Position numbers and translations under genes: made by a program
The notes under the pieces: model-generated
The model's input: only the letters and a program-made list of their open reading frames with translations
What the model was told of the DNA's origin: nothing
Databases searched by the model: none
Shown: in pieces, positions 1 through 7,824 of the stretch
How the letters are laid out: each line of letters opens with the position of its first letter
How positions within the stretch are numbered: the stretch's first letter is position 1
Source of the DNA: Rhodocyclaceae bacterium
Lineage (GTDB): Bacteria; Pseudomonadota; Gammaproteobacteria; Burkholderiales; Rhodocyclaceae
Assembly: GCA_016704145.1 (NCBI GenBank)
Contig: JADJAS010000002.1
Span: forward strand, 124,001-188,000
Direction of reading: 5' to 3'
DNA: 64,000 bases

Positions 1-1
1 T

Positions 2-481
2 CCACTGGCGGGATCCTATTACGTCGAGACGCTGACGAACCAGATGCGACGCAAGATGGAGGAGATCATGGCCGAGACCGATGCCGAGGGAGGCATCGTC
101 AAGCTGATCTCGGAGGGTCTCGTCCAGTCCAAGGTTTCCGCCCAAGCCTATCAAATGCAGCGAGACATCGAGTCTGGCAAGTTCCGCAAGGTCGGCGTCA
201 ACTGCTATCGCAACGAGAAGGAGGACGAGCACCCGATCGAATTTCACCCGTACGCGGATGACGATGCCCGGGTGCAGATCGAGAGCTTGAATCGGGTGCG
301 TGAGGAGCGCGACGCCGATGCCGTGGCCGCGGCGCTGACCCAACTGCGCGGCGACGCCGATGCCGGCCGTAACGTGATGCCGGCGCTGATGCGGGCAGTC
401 AAGGCGTATGCCACCGTGGGCGAGATGACCCAGGAACTGGTCAAGGTGTATGGACGCTACCGCGAACCCGTTCGCTTCTAG
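2..481 (+). CDS. B12-dependent acyl-CoA mutase, large (catalytic) subunit, C-terminal part
   Basis: The 5' end lies outside the window; reading in frame from base 2 gives PLAGSYYVETLTNQM, the conserved (G/A)GSYYVE strand of methylmalonyl-CoA-mutase-family catalytic chains, followed by about 145 more residues. The protein stops at YGRYREPVRF, just after the substrate-binding barrel, so the B12-binding DxHxxG domain is not fused here and should be a separate subunit. That split is known for isobutyryl-, 2-hydroxyisobutyryl- and pivalyl-CoA mutases. The MeaB-type chaperone gene at 10358 supports a B12 mutase. The substrate cannot be told because the active-site residues lie upstream of the window. 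It heads the + strand catabolic block. Confidence 0.85.
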   Translation, partial: PLAGSYYVETLTNQMRRKMEEIMAETDAEGGIVKLISEGLVQSKVSAQAYQMQRDIESGKFRKVGVNCYRNEKEDEHPIEFHPYADDDARVQIESLNRVREERDADAVAAALTQLRGDADAGRNVMPALMRAVKAYATVGEMTQELVKVYGRYREPVRF

Positions 482-563
482 TGTGTGGCCGCCGAACGCT
501 GGGGCATGACGGCGCGTAATCAAGAAAGGCAAGACGCATGAAACAAGTAGGAGGCAGGATGCC

Positions 564-1442
564 ATGAATCACGCAGTCGAACGCTATCTGGCGCCGACAT
601 CGCTGACGCAAGCGTTGGCAGTGTTGGCGGAGTCCGGCGGTGCCACCGTGCTGGCCGGTGGCACGGATCTGATGCCGCAAAGCCGTGCCGGACGCGTCAA
701 GTTCGCCCGCACGCTGCTCAACATCCGTCGTGTGCCGGGTATGGATATGGTGGAGGTCGCGGACGGCAAGCTGCTGTTGGGTGCGCTGGTCACCATTTCG
801 ACGCTGGTCGATCACCCTCTGGTGCGCGACCACGCACCATTGCTGTCGCAAGCAGCGGATCATTTTGCCAGCGACCAAATCCGCAATGCAGCAACACTCG
901 GCGGCAACCTATGCAACGCTTCGCCCGCCGGCGACACGCTCACGCCGCTGATGGCGCTGGATGCCGAGATTGAACTGGTCGGCTTGGACGGCACCGGCGT
1001 GCTGCAATCGCGTTGGCTGCCGCTCGACGGCTTCTTTACCGGGCCCGGTCGGACGCAGCGCAAACCGAATGAGCTGCTGCGCGGTGTCCGCTTGCCGGTT
1101 GCGCCGGACGATCAGAAAGTGGCCTTCTACAAGGCGGGTGTGCGGCCGGCACTGGATATCTCGACCATTTCAATCGCCTTTGCCGCGCGCCGCCGTGACA
1201 GGGCGATTCTGCACGATGTCCGATTGGCGCTGGGCGCCGTAGCCCCCACGCCGATACGCGCGCGGCGCACCGAGGCACTGCTCGAAGGCAAAGCGCTGAC
1301 GGCCGAGCTGGTGCGAGTCGCGGCGGCAAGTGCCGCCTCCGAGGCCACGCCGATCGACGACGTGCGGGCCAGCGGCTGGTATCGCAAGGAACTCGTGCTC
1401 AACATGACCCAGAGGATTCTCGAAGATGTCGGCAACAACTGA
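564..1442 (+). CDS. Molybdenum hydroxylase (xanthine dehydrogenase family), FAD-binding medium subunit
   Basis: A 292-residue CO-dehydrogenase/xanthine-dehydrogenase FAD subunit. It shows the FAD motifs VLAGGTDLMPQ (about residues 30-40) and NAATLGGNLCNASPAGD (about 110-126). It lacks the cysteine-rich [4Fe-4S] insertion seen in the HcrB homologue at 61515, so it is an ordinary medium subunit. It should pass electrons from the iron-sulfur subunit to an acceptor. A GGAGG lies 14 bases upstream of the ATG; the ATG at 558 reads straight into a stop, which fixes the start at 564. The 3' end overlaps the small-subunit gene by 17 bases. Order medium-small-large, all with overlapping ends, indicates one operon. 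Confidence 0.88.
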   Translation: MNHAVERYLAPTSLTQALAVLAESGGATVLAGGTDLMPQSRAGRVKFARTLLNIRRVPGMDMVEVADGKLLLGALVTISTLVDHPLVRDHAPLLSQAADHFASDQIRNAATLGGNLCNASPAGDTLTPLMALDAEIELVGLDGTGVLQSRWLPLDGFFTGPGRTQRKPNELLRGVRLPVAPDDQKVAFYKAGVRPALDISTISIAFAARRRDRAILHDVRLALGAVAPTPIRARRTEALLEGKALTAELVRVAAASAASEATPIDDVRASGWYRKELVLNMTQRILEDVGNN

Positions 1443-1908
1443 AATTGTCTTTATGTTGAATGGTGCCGAGCGCCGCGTCGGTGTTCCGTCTACCATGAGT
1501 ACGCTGGAAATGCTGCGCGACATGCTTGGCTTTACCGGTACCAAATATGGCTGCGGCGAAGGCGAATGCGGCGCCTGTACCATCTTGGTGGATGGGGCTT
1601 CCGTCAATTCCTGCCTCATGTTCGCCGTCGATTGCGCCGGCCGCCAGGTCACGACCATCGAAGGGCTGGCAAATGACCCATGTGCTCGGGTGGTGCAAGA
1701 CTCGTTCGTCAAACACGGCGCGGTGCAATGCGGATTCTGTACGCCCGGCATGGTGGTTCAGTCGGTGCACCTGTTGGCGACGCACCCACACCCAGACGAG
1801 CTGTCCGCGCAGCGGGCCATCGAGGGCAACATTTGCCGTTGCACCGGCTACAAGAAAATCGTCGATGCGATCGTCGATGCCGGCTGTGCGGTGGGAGACC
1901 GTTCATGA
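1426..1908 (+). CDS. Molybdenum hydroxylase, [2Fe-2S] small subunit
   Basis: A 160-residue ferredoxin-like small subunit of a xanthine-dehydrogenase-family enzyme. The plant-type [2Fe-2S] ligands are Cys43, Cys48, Cys51 and Cys63 (CGEGECGAC then NSC). The second, helical-domain cluster uses Cys102, Cys105, Cys137 and Cys139 (CGFCTPGM and CRCTGY). All eight ligands are present, so the electron chain to FAD looks intact. The start lies inside the medium-subunit gene and the stop overlaps the large-subunit start as ATGA. Substrate specificity sits in the large subunit. Confidence 0.92.
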   Translation: MSATTEIVFMLNGAERRVGVPSTMSTLEMLRDMLGFTGTKYGCGEGECGACTILVDGASVNSCLMFAVDCAGRQVTTIEGLANDPCARVVQDSFVKHGAVQCGFCTPGMVVQSVHLLATHPHPDELSAQRAIEGNICRCTGYKKIVDAIVDAGCAVGDRS

Positions 1909-4289
1909 GCGAAGTGCTGCAATCGACTGCTCCATCGACACTGATCGGCCAGCGCATCCCCAAGCTCGACGCACCGGACAAGGCTGCGGGCCGGACCCGC
2001 TATGTGCACGATATACAGTTGCCCGGGCAACTGTATGGTGCCATCCTGCGCTCGGAGCGCGTGCATGCCCGCATCCTGCGCATCGATACCTCCAAGGCAC
2101 GGGCGCTGCCAGGCGTTAGCGCCGTCATTACCGCCGCCGATATCCCCGATCAGCGTCCGATCGGCGTGGTCAAGGACAATCTGCCGCTGAAGACCGACCG
2201 AGTTCGTAGTCTGCGTGACGAGATCGCCGCCGTCGCCGCGGAAAGCGAAGAGTTGGCTCGCCACGCCCTGACGCTGATCGAGGTCGAGTACGAGGATCTG
2301 TCGGCGGTCACCGATGCCGCCGATTCGTTGTTGCCCGGCGCCATGCTCATACACCCGCCGATTGCGGGAGCCAAGTCTGGCGACCCGGTGGGTCTGGCGG
2401 GGCGCGATGACAACATCGCCATGCGCTTCGATTATGTCCATGGCGACGTGGGTCAGGGCGAAGCCGAGTCGGATGTGATCGTCGAGGACACTTTCTACCT
2501 GCACTACGTGACACATTGCTGCATGGGCGTCTCCGGCGTCATCGCCGAGTTCGACGCGAAAGGTAACTTGCTGCTGTACTCCAACACACAGGTGCCTTTC
2601 TTGCACAAGCGCGAGTTCGCTGAGTATCTGCACATCGACCCTTCGCGCGTGCGCATCATCCAGCCACCCATCGGTGGCGGTTTCGGCAGCAAGCTCGACA
2701 TCTATCCGTTCGAAGTCATTTGCGTCTACCTGGCGCGTGCCACCGGCCGGCCGGTGCGCATGGTCTATACGCGCGAGGAGGAATTCATGGCTTCGCCGAC
2801 CCGGCAGCCCGTGCGGCTGACACTGCGCTCGGGCTGTAAGAAGGATGGGACGCTCACCTTTCGCAGCGTGCATACCCTGCACGACAACGGTGCCTACACT
2901 TCTTGGGGCGCCACGACCCCGGTGGTGATGATGCAGGCCTTCGCCTCGCTTTACCGGTTGCCGCACTGCGAGTATCACACCGTGGCCGTCTACAGCAATA
3001 ACCCTTACGCTGGCTCGTTCCGCGGCTACGGCAACCTTCAGGCGACGTTCGCCATCGAGTCCCATATGGAGAAGATGGCCGCGGCGATCGGCATGGATCC
3101 ACTCGCGTTTCGCTTGAAGAACGCGCACGTCAAGGGCGAGGAGACCGGGCAGGGCAATATATTCCGGAGCTGTGGTTTCCAGGACTGCCTGAAGATAGCC
3201 GCCGAACGCAGCGACTTCCTGCACAAGTGGCGCGAGTACACGGGTAAGCAGAAGGAGCCGGGACGCTTCAAGCGCGGTGTCGGGCTCGCGGCGATGCTGC
3301 ACGTTGGCGGTGGTGCGAAGATTTATCAATCCGACGGTTGCGGCACGATCATCAAGATTGATGATTTCGGGCACGTCACGCTGATCACCGGTGCCTCGGA
3401 AATCGGCCAGGGATCGGAGACGGTGCTGGCGCAGTTGGTCTGCGAGGAACTGGGCTTGCCGATCAGCGCGGTATCCGTGGTTAACAACGACACCGAAATT
3501 ACTCCGTGGGACGTCGGTGTGCACGCCAGCCGGACCACGTTCGTCGCCGGCAATTCGGCGATTGGCGCGGCTCGCAAGGCCAAGGACAAGATTCTCGAGG
3601 CGGCGGCGCCACGATTCGCATGTGCGCCGGAAGACCTGGACATGAAGGGCGGCGGCATCGTGCGCAAGGCCACTGGCGAGATGCTGACGAATCTGCCGCG
3701 TTTCATTCGCAGCTTGCACTTCGCGCAGCAGTCTGACCTGGTGATCACGACAAATTACTACGAGCCGCCCAGCGTGCATTTCGACAAAGGCTACAAGGGC
3801 GATATATCAGCAGCATATTCGTGGGCGGCGCAGGTCGTCGAGGTGGAAGTCGATCTGGATACCGGTGCCGTACGCCTGGTCAAGGTTACCGGCGCCCACG
3901 ACGTTGGCCGGGTCTTGAATCGGCTTGGCCTCGAGGGACAGATCGAGGGTGGGGTCGTGATGGGGCAGGGCTATGCGCTGACCGAAGACTTGCAGGTCGA
4001 GGGCGGCAAGATCCGTAATCCCAATTTCCGCGATTACAAATTGGTTACCGCCCCCGAAGTTCCGCAGATGGATATCAGCTTCGTCGAGTCGATGGACGGT
4101 GAAGGACCGCAAGGCGCCAAGGGCGTCGGCGAGGCTCCGGCGATCAGCATGGCCGCCGCCATCGCCAATGCCATAGAGAATGCCACAGGTGTGCGCATTA
4201 CGAGTCTGCCGTTTACTCCCGAGCGGGTTTACCGCGCCTTGCATGGGGCATTGCCAGAGTTGCCGACGACGCCGAAAGTCGCGGCATGA
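1905..4289 (+). CDS. Molybdenum hydroxylase, molybdopterin-binding large subunit
   Basis: A 794-residue large subunit of the xanthine dehydrogenase/aldehyde oxidase family. The chosen ATG overlaps the small-subunit stop (ATGA), although the frame is open upstream. Visible motifs are GGGFGSK (molybdopterin), GSFRGYGNLQ, EIGQGSE, and near the C-terminus KGVGEAP, which carries the catalytic glutamate of the GxGE type. It should hydroxylate a carbon next to a heteroatom or carbonyl, or oxidise an aldehyde, with water as oxygen source. It is quite unlike the HcrA homologue at 59146 in its motif residues. Context (CoA-transferase, mutase, ligase, importer) suggests a CoA ester or organic acid substrate, which is inference only. 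Confidence 0.88.
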   Translation: MSEVLQSTAPSTLIGQRIPKLDAPDKAAGRTRYVHDIQLPGQLYGAILRSERVHARILRIDTSKARALPGVSAVITAADIPDQRPIGVVKDNLPLKTDRVRSLRDEIAAVAAESEELARHALTLIEVEYEDLSAVTDAADSLLPGAMLIHPPIAGAKSGDPVGLAGRDDNIAMRFDYVHGDVGQGEAESDVIVEDTFYLHYVTHCCMGVSGVIAEFDAKGNLLLYSNTQVPFLHKREFAEYLHIDPSRVRIIQPPIGGGFGSKLDIYPFEVICVYLARATGRPVRMVYTREEEFMASPTRQPVRLTLRSGCKKDGTLTFRSVHTLHDNGAYTSWGATTPVVMMQAFASLYRLPHCEYHTVAVYSNNPYAGSFRGYGNLQATFAIESHMEKMAAAIGMDPLAFRLKNAHVKGEETGQGNIFRSCGFQDCLKIAAERSDFLHKWREYTGKQKEPGRFKRGVGLAAMLHVGGGAKIYQSDGCGTIIKIDDFGHVTLITGASEIGQGSETVLAQLVCEELGLPISAVSVVNNDTEITPWDVGVHASRTTFVAGNSAIGAARKAKDKILEAAAPRFACAPEDLDMKGGGIVRKATGEMLTNLPRFIRSLHFAQQSDLVITTNYYEPPSVHFDKGYKGDISAAYSWAAQVVEVEVDLDTGAVRLVKVTGAHDVGRVLNRLGLEGQIEGGVVMGQGYALTEDLQVEGGKIRNPNFRDYKLVTAPEVPQMDISFVESMDGEGPQGAKGVGEAPAISMAAAIANAIENATGVRITSLPFTPERVYRALHGALPELPTTPKVAA

Positions 4290-5491
4290 AACCTTGTACC
4301 GTTGTTTCGTTGGAGCAGGCCCTATCGTTGCCTTATGCGACCATGCGCTTCGTGCAGATGGGCTGGCGCGTGATCCGCATCGAGGCGGTGGGCGGACCTG
4401 GCCTTCCTGGCGATCCCAACCGGTACATCGGTGGCATGGTCGCGGACGACGACCGACGCAGCTACTTCATCGCGCCGAATGTAGGCAAGGAAGCGATTGC
4501 TCTCAACCTGAAGGATCCGCGTGGACAGGAGCTATTGGTGCGCCTGTTGCGCGACCTTGGTGCCGATGTGTTTTGCTGTAACACGGTGCCCGCCCGCTAC
4601 CCTGGCCTCGGTATTGATCCGATGACGTTACGTGGCGCGCTGCCAAAGCTGATCTGGGCGGGTATCTCGGCAATGGGTCCGGCCTGGCCGGAGGCGCCAG
4701 GTTATGACCCAGTGATTCAGGCCATGGCCGGTTTTATGGAGGTTACGGGCAATCGGGACGGCCCACCGATGCTCGCGGGCATCCCGATCATCGATCTCAA
4801 GGCAGGCGACGAGTTGTTTACCGGCGTCATGCTTGCTTTGCTGGAGCGGCATGAAACCGGCCTCGGGCAGGACATCCATGTGTCGATGCTCCAGGCAGCC
4901 GCATCGTGGCTGACCACGGTACTGCCACTGGTCGACATGCATTGTCGGGCCGACGAGATTACCCGGGCCGGTAACGAGCACCGCAAATTCGTTCCGAGCA
5001 ACGTATATCCGACGCGCGATGGGTTCCTCTATCTCGCCATCGGCAGCGACATCCAGTGGCGGCGGTTGACGGGGATACCAAAGTTTGCTTCGGTGGCCAA
5101 CGCGGTACGAGAAACCAATCAGGGCCGAATTGCCGAGCGTGAGGCGCTGCACCGCGACATGGCCGCGGTAACCGCGCAGTTCGGCGCCGACGAACTGCTC
5201 GGTGACCTGAGGAGTGCGACGATTCCGGCCGCGCGCATTCTCGACATCCGGCAGGTTGCCGATCTACCCCAGTTAAGCGACAAGCTCCTGCATACCCGCT
5301 TGCCGGATGGCACCGACGTGCGGATGCCGCCCAAGGCGGTGGATTGGCCACCGGCAAGATCCAGCTACGCATTCCCGCCCAAGTACGGGCAGCACACACG
5401 TGCCGTGCTCGGCGAAGCCGGGTTGTACGATGCCGAGATCGAAGCCTTGCTCGACGCGGGCGTGGTGGCCGACGGAGGCAGGTCTGTTTAA
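4286..5491 (+). CDS. CaiB/BaiF (family III) CoA-transferase
   Basis: A 401-residue family III CoA-transferase. The N-terminus has the family signature of a shortened Rossmann-like segment with RFVQMGWRVIRIE, then GPGLPGDPNRYIGG and NLKDPRGQELLVRLL, typical of formyl-CoA transferase and carnitine-CoA transferase relatives. The expected region for the catalytic aspartate is near residues 165-175 (IIDLKAGDELF). The family moves CoA between acids. The start overlaps the large-subunit stop (ATGA), so it is translated with the molybdenum hydroxylase and probably activates the substrate or recycles CoA from a product. Confidence 0.88.
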   Translation: MKPCTVVSLEQALSLPYATMRFVQMGWRVIRIEAVGGPGLPGDPNRYIGGMVADDDRRSYFIAPNVGKEAIALNLKDPRGQELLVRLLRDLGADVFCCNTVPARYPGLGIDPMTLRGALPKLIWAGISAMGPAWPEAPGYDPVIQAMAGFMEVTGNRDGPPMLAGIPIIDLKAGDELFTGVMLALLERHETGLGQDIHVSMLQAAASWLTTVLPLVDMHCRADEITRAGNEHRKFVPSNVYPTRDGFLYLAIGSDIQWRRLTGIPKFASVANAVRETNQGRIAEREALHRDMAAVTAQFGADELLGDLRSATIPAARILDIRQVADLPQLSDKLLHTRLPDGTDVRMPPKAVDWPPARSSYAFPPKYGQHTRAVLGEAGLYDAEIEALLDAGVVADGGRSV

Positions 5492-5511
5492 GCGGCAACG
5501 CCCAGAAATTC

Positions 5512-5551
5512 GCCATGATGCCGGGCACACTTCCGCGCCCGGCATCATGGC
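5512..5551 (+). terminator. Perfect 15-bp inverted repeat hairpin between CoA-transferase and ABC transporter genes
   Basis: GCCATGATGCCGGGC at 5512-5526 is followed by a 10-base loop and its exact complement at 5537-5551. It lies 20 bases after the CoA-transferase stop and 50 bases before the substrate-binding-protein start. There is no T-run after it, so it is not a classical intrinsic terminator. It may instead stabilise the upstream mRNA, attenuate readthrough or be a protein-binding palindrome. A good Shine-Dalgarno (AGGAGG, 5589-5594) for the next gene follows. Confidence 0.6.
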
Positions 5552-5601
5552 CGAATGACGTGACGAAAGCATAATTACTTTTTCCATAGGAGGAGTCGGA
5601 A

Positions 5602-6744
5602 ATGAGAAGAGCCATCATCAAGACGGGGTTGCTCGGCGCTTTTGCACTTGGTGCCATTGCCGCGCATGCCGAAATTACCATCGGTTTGTCGCTCGGTACC
5701 ACCGGTCCCGGAGCGTCGATGGGCATTCCATACAAGAATGCCCTTCAATTAGTGCCGAAGACCCTGGGCGGCGAGCCTGTGCGCTACATCGTGCTCGACG
5801 ACGAATCCAAACCCGACAACGCGGCCAAGAATGCGCTCAAATTCGTCGCCGACTACAAGATCGATGCATTGATGGGCAGCAACAACGTACCTGCTTCGTT
5901 GGCCATGACACAAGTGGCCGCCGAAGCCAAGGTACCGCTGATCGCCCTGGCGCCATTGCCGCAACTCGCCGCGGAAAAGCACAAGTGGACCTTCGTTGTT
6001 CCGCAACCCCCCGACCTGATGATGAGCGCGGTGGCTCAACATATGAAGAGTCGAGGCATCAAGACCGCGGGTTATATCGGCTACTCTGACACCTGGGGTG
6101 ATCTGGTCTACAACGCGATCAGCGCGCTGTCGGAAGCGAACGGCTTCAAGGTCGTAACTAACGAGCGTTTCGGTCGGGCCGATGCCAGCGTCGCCGGACA
6201 GGTCATGAAAATCATCGCGGCGGATCCCGACGCGGTGGTGGTGGGTGGCTCCGGGTCGCCGGCAGCCACGCCGCAGATCGCGCTCGTCGAGCGCGGTTTC
6301 AAGAAGCCGATCTACCACAACCCCGGCACGGTGAACCTGGCCTTCATTCAGACCGGCAAGTCGGCGGCCGAGGGAGCCATTGCACCGACGGGCCCGCTGA
6401 TCGTCGCTGAAGACTTGCCCGACAACTTCCCGACCAAGACGGTATCGCTGGATTTCGTCAAGCGTTACGAGACGATGTTCGGTGCCGGTAGCCGCAATGG
6501 GTTCGCCGGTTACACCTACGACGGCGTCTTGTTGCTCGATGCCGCGGTCACGGTGGCTCTCAAGAAAGCCAAGCCTGGTACGCCGGAGTTTCGTGTCGCG
6601 CTGCGCGATGCCATCGAGAGCGTCAACAATCTCATTGGCACGCATGGCGTATACAACATGACACCCGCCAATCACAACGGACAGGATGAGCGATCGCGTG
6701 TGCTGGTGCACGTGATGAAAGGTGAATGGCGGTTGGTGAAGTAG
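5602..6744 (+). CDS. Branched-chain-type ABC transporter, periplasmic substrate-binding protein
   Basis: A 380-residue LivJ/LivK-type periplasmic binding protein with a Sec signal peptide (MRRAI, hydrophobic core, cleavage after AHA near residue 23). The mature part begins EITIGLSLGTTGPGASMG, the usual first strand of this fold. Strong AGGAGG upstream. Proteobacterial members of this class often bind aromatic or alicyclic acids and not only leucine. It starts the transporter part of the block and is followed by permease and ATPase genes. The ligand is unknown; by context it is the substrate of the adjacent enzymes. Confidence 0.88.
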   Translation: MRRAIIKTGLLGAFALGAIAAHAEITIGLSLGTTGPGASMGIPYKNALQLVPKTLGGEPVRYIVLDDESKPDNAAKNALKFVADYKIDALMGSNNVPASLAMTQVAAEAKVPLIALAPLPQLAAEKHKWTFVVPQPPDLMMSAVAQHMKSRGIKTAGYIGYSDTWGDLVYNAISALSEANGFKVVTNERFGRADASVAGQVMKIIAADPDAVVVGGSGSPAATPQIALVERGFKKPIYHNPGTVNLAFIQTGKSAAEGAIAPTGPLIVAEDLPDNFPTKTVSLDFVKRYETMFGAGSRNGFAGYTYDGVLLLDAAVTVALKKAKPGTPEFRVALRDAIESVNNLIGTHGVYNMTPANHNGQDERSRVLVHVMKGEWRLVK

Positions 6745-6774
6745 TGATACTCCCACGACGCGGGTGAACAGTTC

Positions 6775-7824
6775 ATGAATACCGACATTGCTCTCTGGAT
6801 GGTGCAGGACGGAGTGGTTACCGGCGCCATCTATGGATTGATGGCGCTGGCGCTGGTTCTTGTGTTTGCCGTCACGCGCGTCATTTTCGTGCCCCAGGGC
6901 GAGTTCGTCTCGATGGCGGGGCTTACCCTGGGCACACTGCAACTCGGTCAGACTCCGGGAACCGTCTATCTGCTAGTGGGAGGTGGCTTGCTGGTGGCGG
7001 CGGTCGAGATGGTTCAGGCCGCACGCCTGGGTCTGCTACGGCAGCGACTGCCACGCCTCATTCTGGCATGGATCATCTTGCCGGTGGCCATGGCCATGCT
7101 CGTGGTCTGGTTGGCACCGCATAAGCTCGGCTCGTGGGTGGAGATGGCGCTGACGTTGGGATTGATCGTACCGGTGGGCCCAATGCTTTACCGCATCGCT
7201 TACCGGCCGTTGGCCAACGCCTCGGTGCTCGTACTGTTTATCGTGTCGATGGCTGTCCATTACGCTCTTACCGGCATCGAGTTGGCGATGTTCGGTGGCG
7301 AGGGGCTGCGGACCAACGCCATCTCGGACTGGGTGCTTGGAAGCGGATCGATGAAAATTGGCGCGCAGAGCATCTGGGTCGTTTCCGCCAGCGTTGCCTG
7401 CATGGTGGTGCTTTGGTTCTTCTTCGAGCGATCCCTCTATGGCAAGGCATTACGGGCCACCGCCATCAATCGTGTCGGCGCGCGTCTTGTCGGTATTTCC
7501 ACCGATCTGGCCGGACGCACGGCTTTTCTGCTCGCGGCGGCCATCGGCGCACTGTCGGGCCTGCTGATGTCGCCGATTACCACCGTGTACTTCGACAGTG
7601 GCTTGATGATCGGCCTGAAGGGCTTCGTCGGGGCGATCCTGGGCGGCATGGTCAGTTACCCCTTGGCCGTGCTGGGTGCGGTCGGTGTCGGCCTGCTCGA
7701 ATCATTTTCATCGTTTTGGGCCAGCGCCTATAAGGAAACGATCGTCTTCACGCTGCTGATCCCAGTCTTACTTTGGCGATCCCTGACCGCGCGCCATCTG
7801 GTGGCGGAGGACGAAGAAGAATGA
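6775..7824 (+). CDS. Branched-chain-type ABC transporter permease (LivH type)
   Basis: A 349-residue membrane protein with about eight to nine hydrophobic segments and the LivH-type start DGVVTGAIYGLMALALVLVFAVTRVI (shortened here to the family pattern G-A-I-Y-G-L-M-A-L-A). The cytoplasmic coupling loop lies near GKALRATAINRVGARLVGIS (about residues 222-241). Slightly long for the family because of a hydrophobic stretch around residues 60-115. Its stop overlaps the start of the next gene (ATGA), so the two permease halves are translationally coupled. Confidence 0.87.
   Translation: MNTDIALWMVQDGVVTGAIYGLMALALVLVFAVTRVIFVPQGEFVSMAGLTLGTLQLGQTPGTVYLLVGGGLLVAAVEMVQAARLGLLRQRLPRLILAWIILPVAMAMLVVWLAPHKLGSWVEMALTLGLIVPVGPMLYRIAYRPLANASVLVLFIVSMAVHYALTGIELAMFGGEGLRTNAISDWVLGSGSMKIGAQSIWVVSASVACMVVLWFFFERSLYGKALRATAINRVGARLVGISTDLAGRTAFLLAAAIGALSGLLMSPITTVYFDSGLMIGLKGFVGAILGGMVSYPLAVLGAVGVGLLESFSSFWASAYKETIVFTLLIPVLLWRSLTARHLVAEDEEE

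Noticed and set aside
1848..3779. 643-codon minus open frame opposite the molybdenum hydroxylase large subunit
   Set aside because: Composition (R, H, Q, A rich) and lack of motifs mark it as a shadow.
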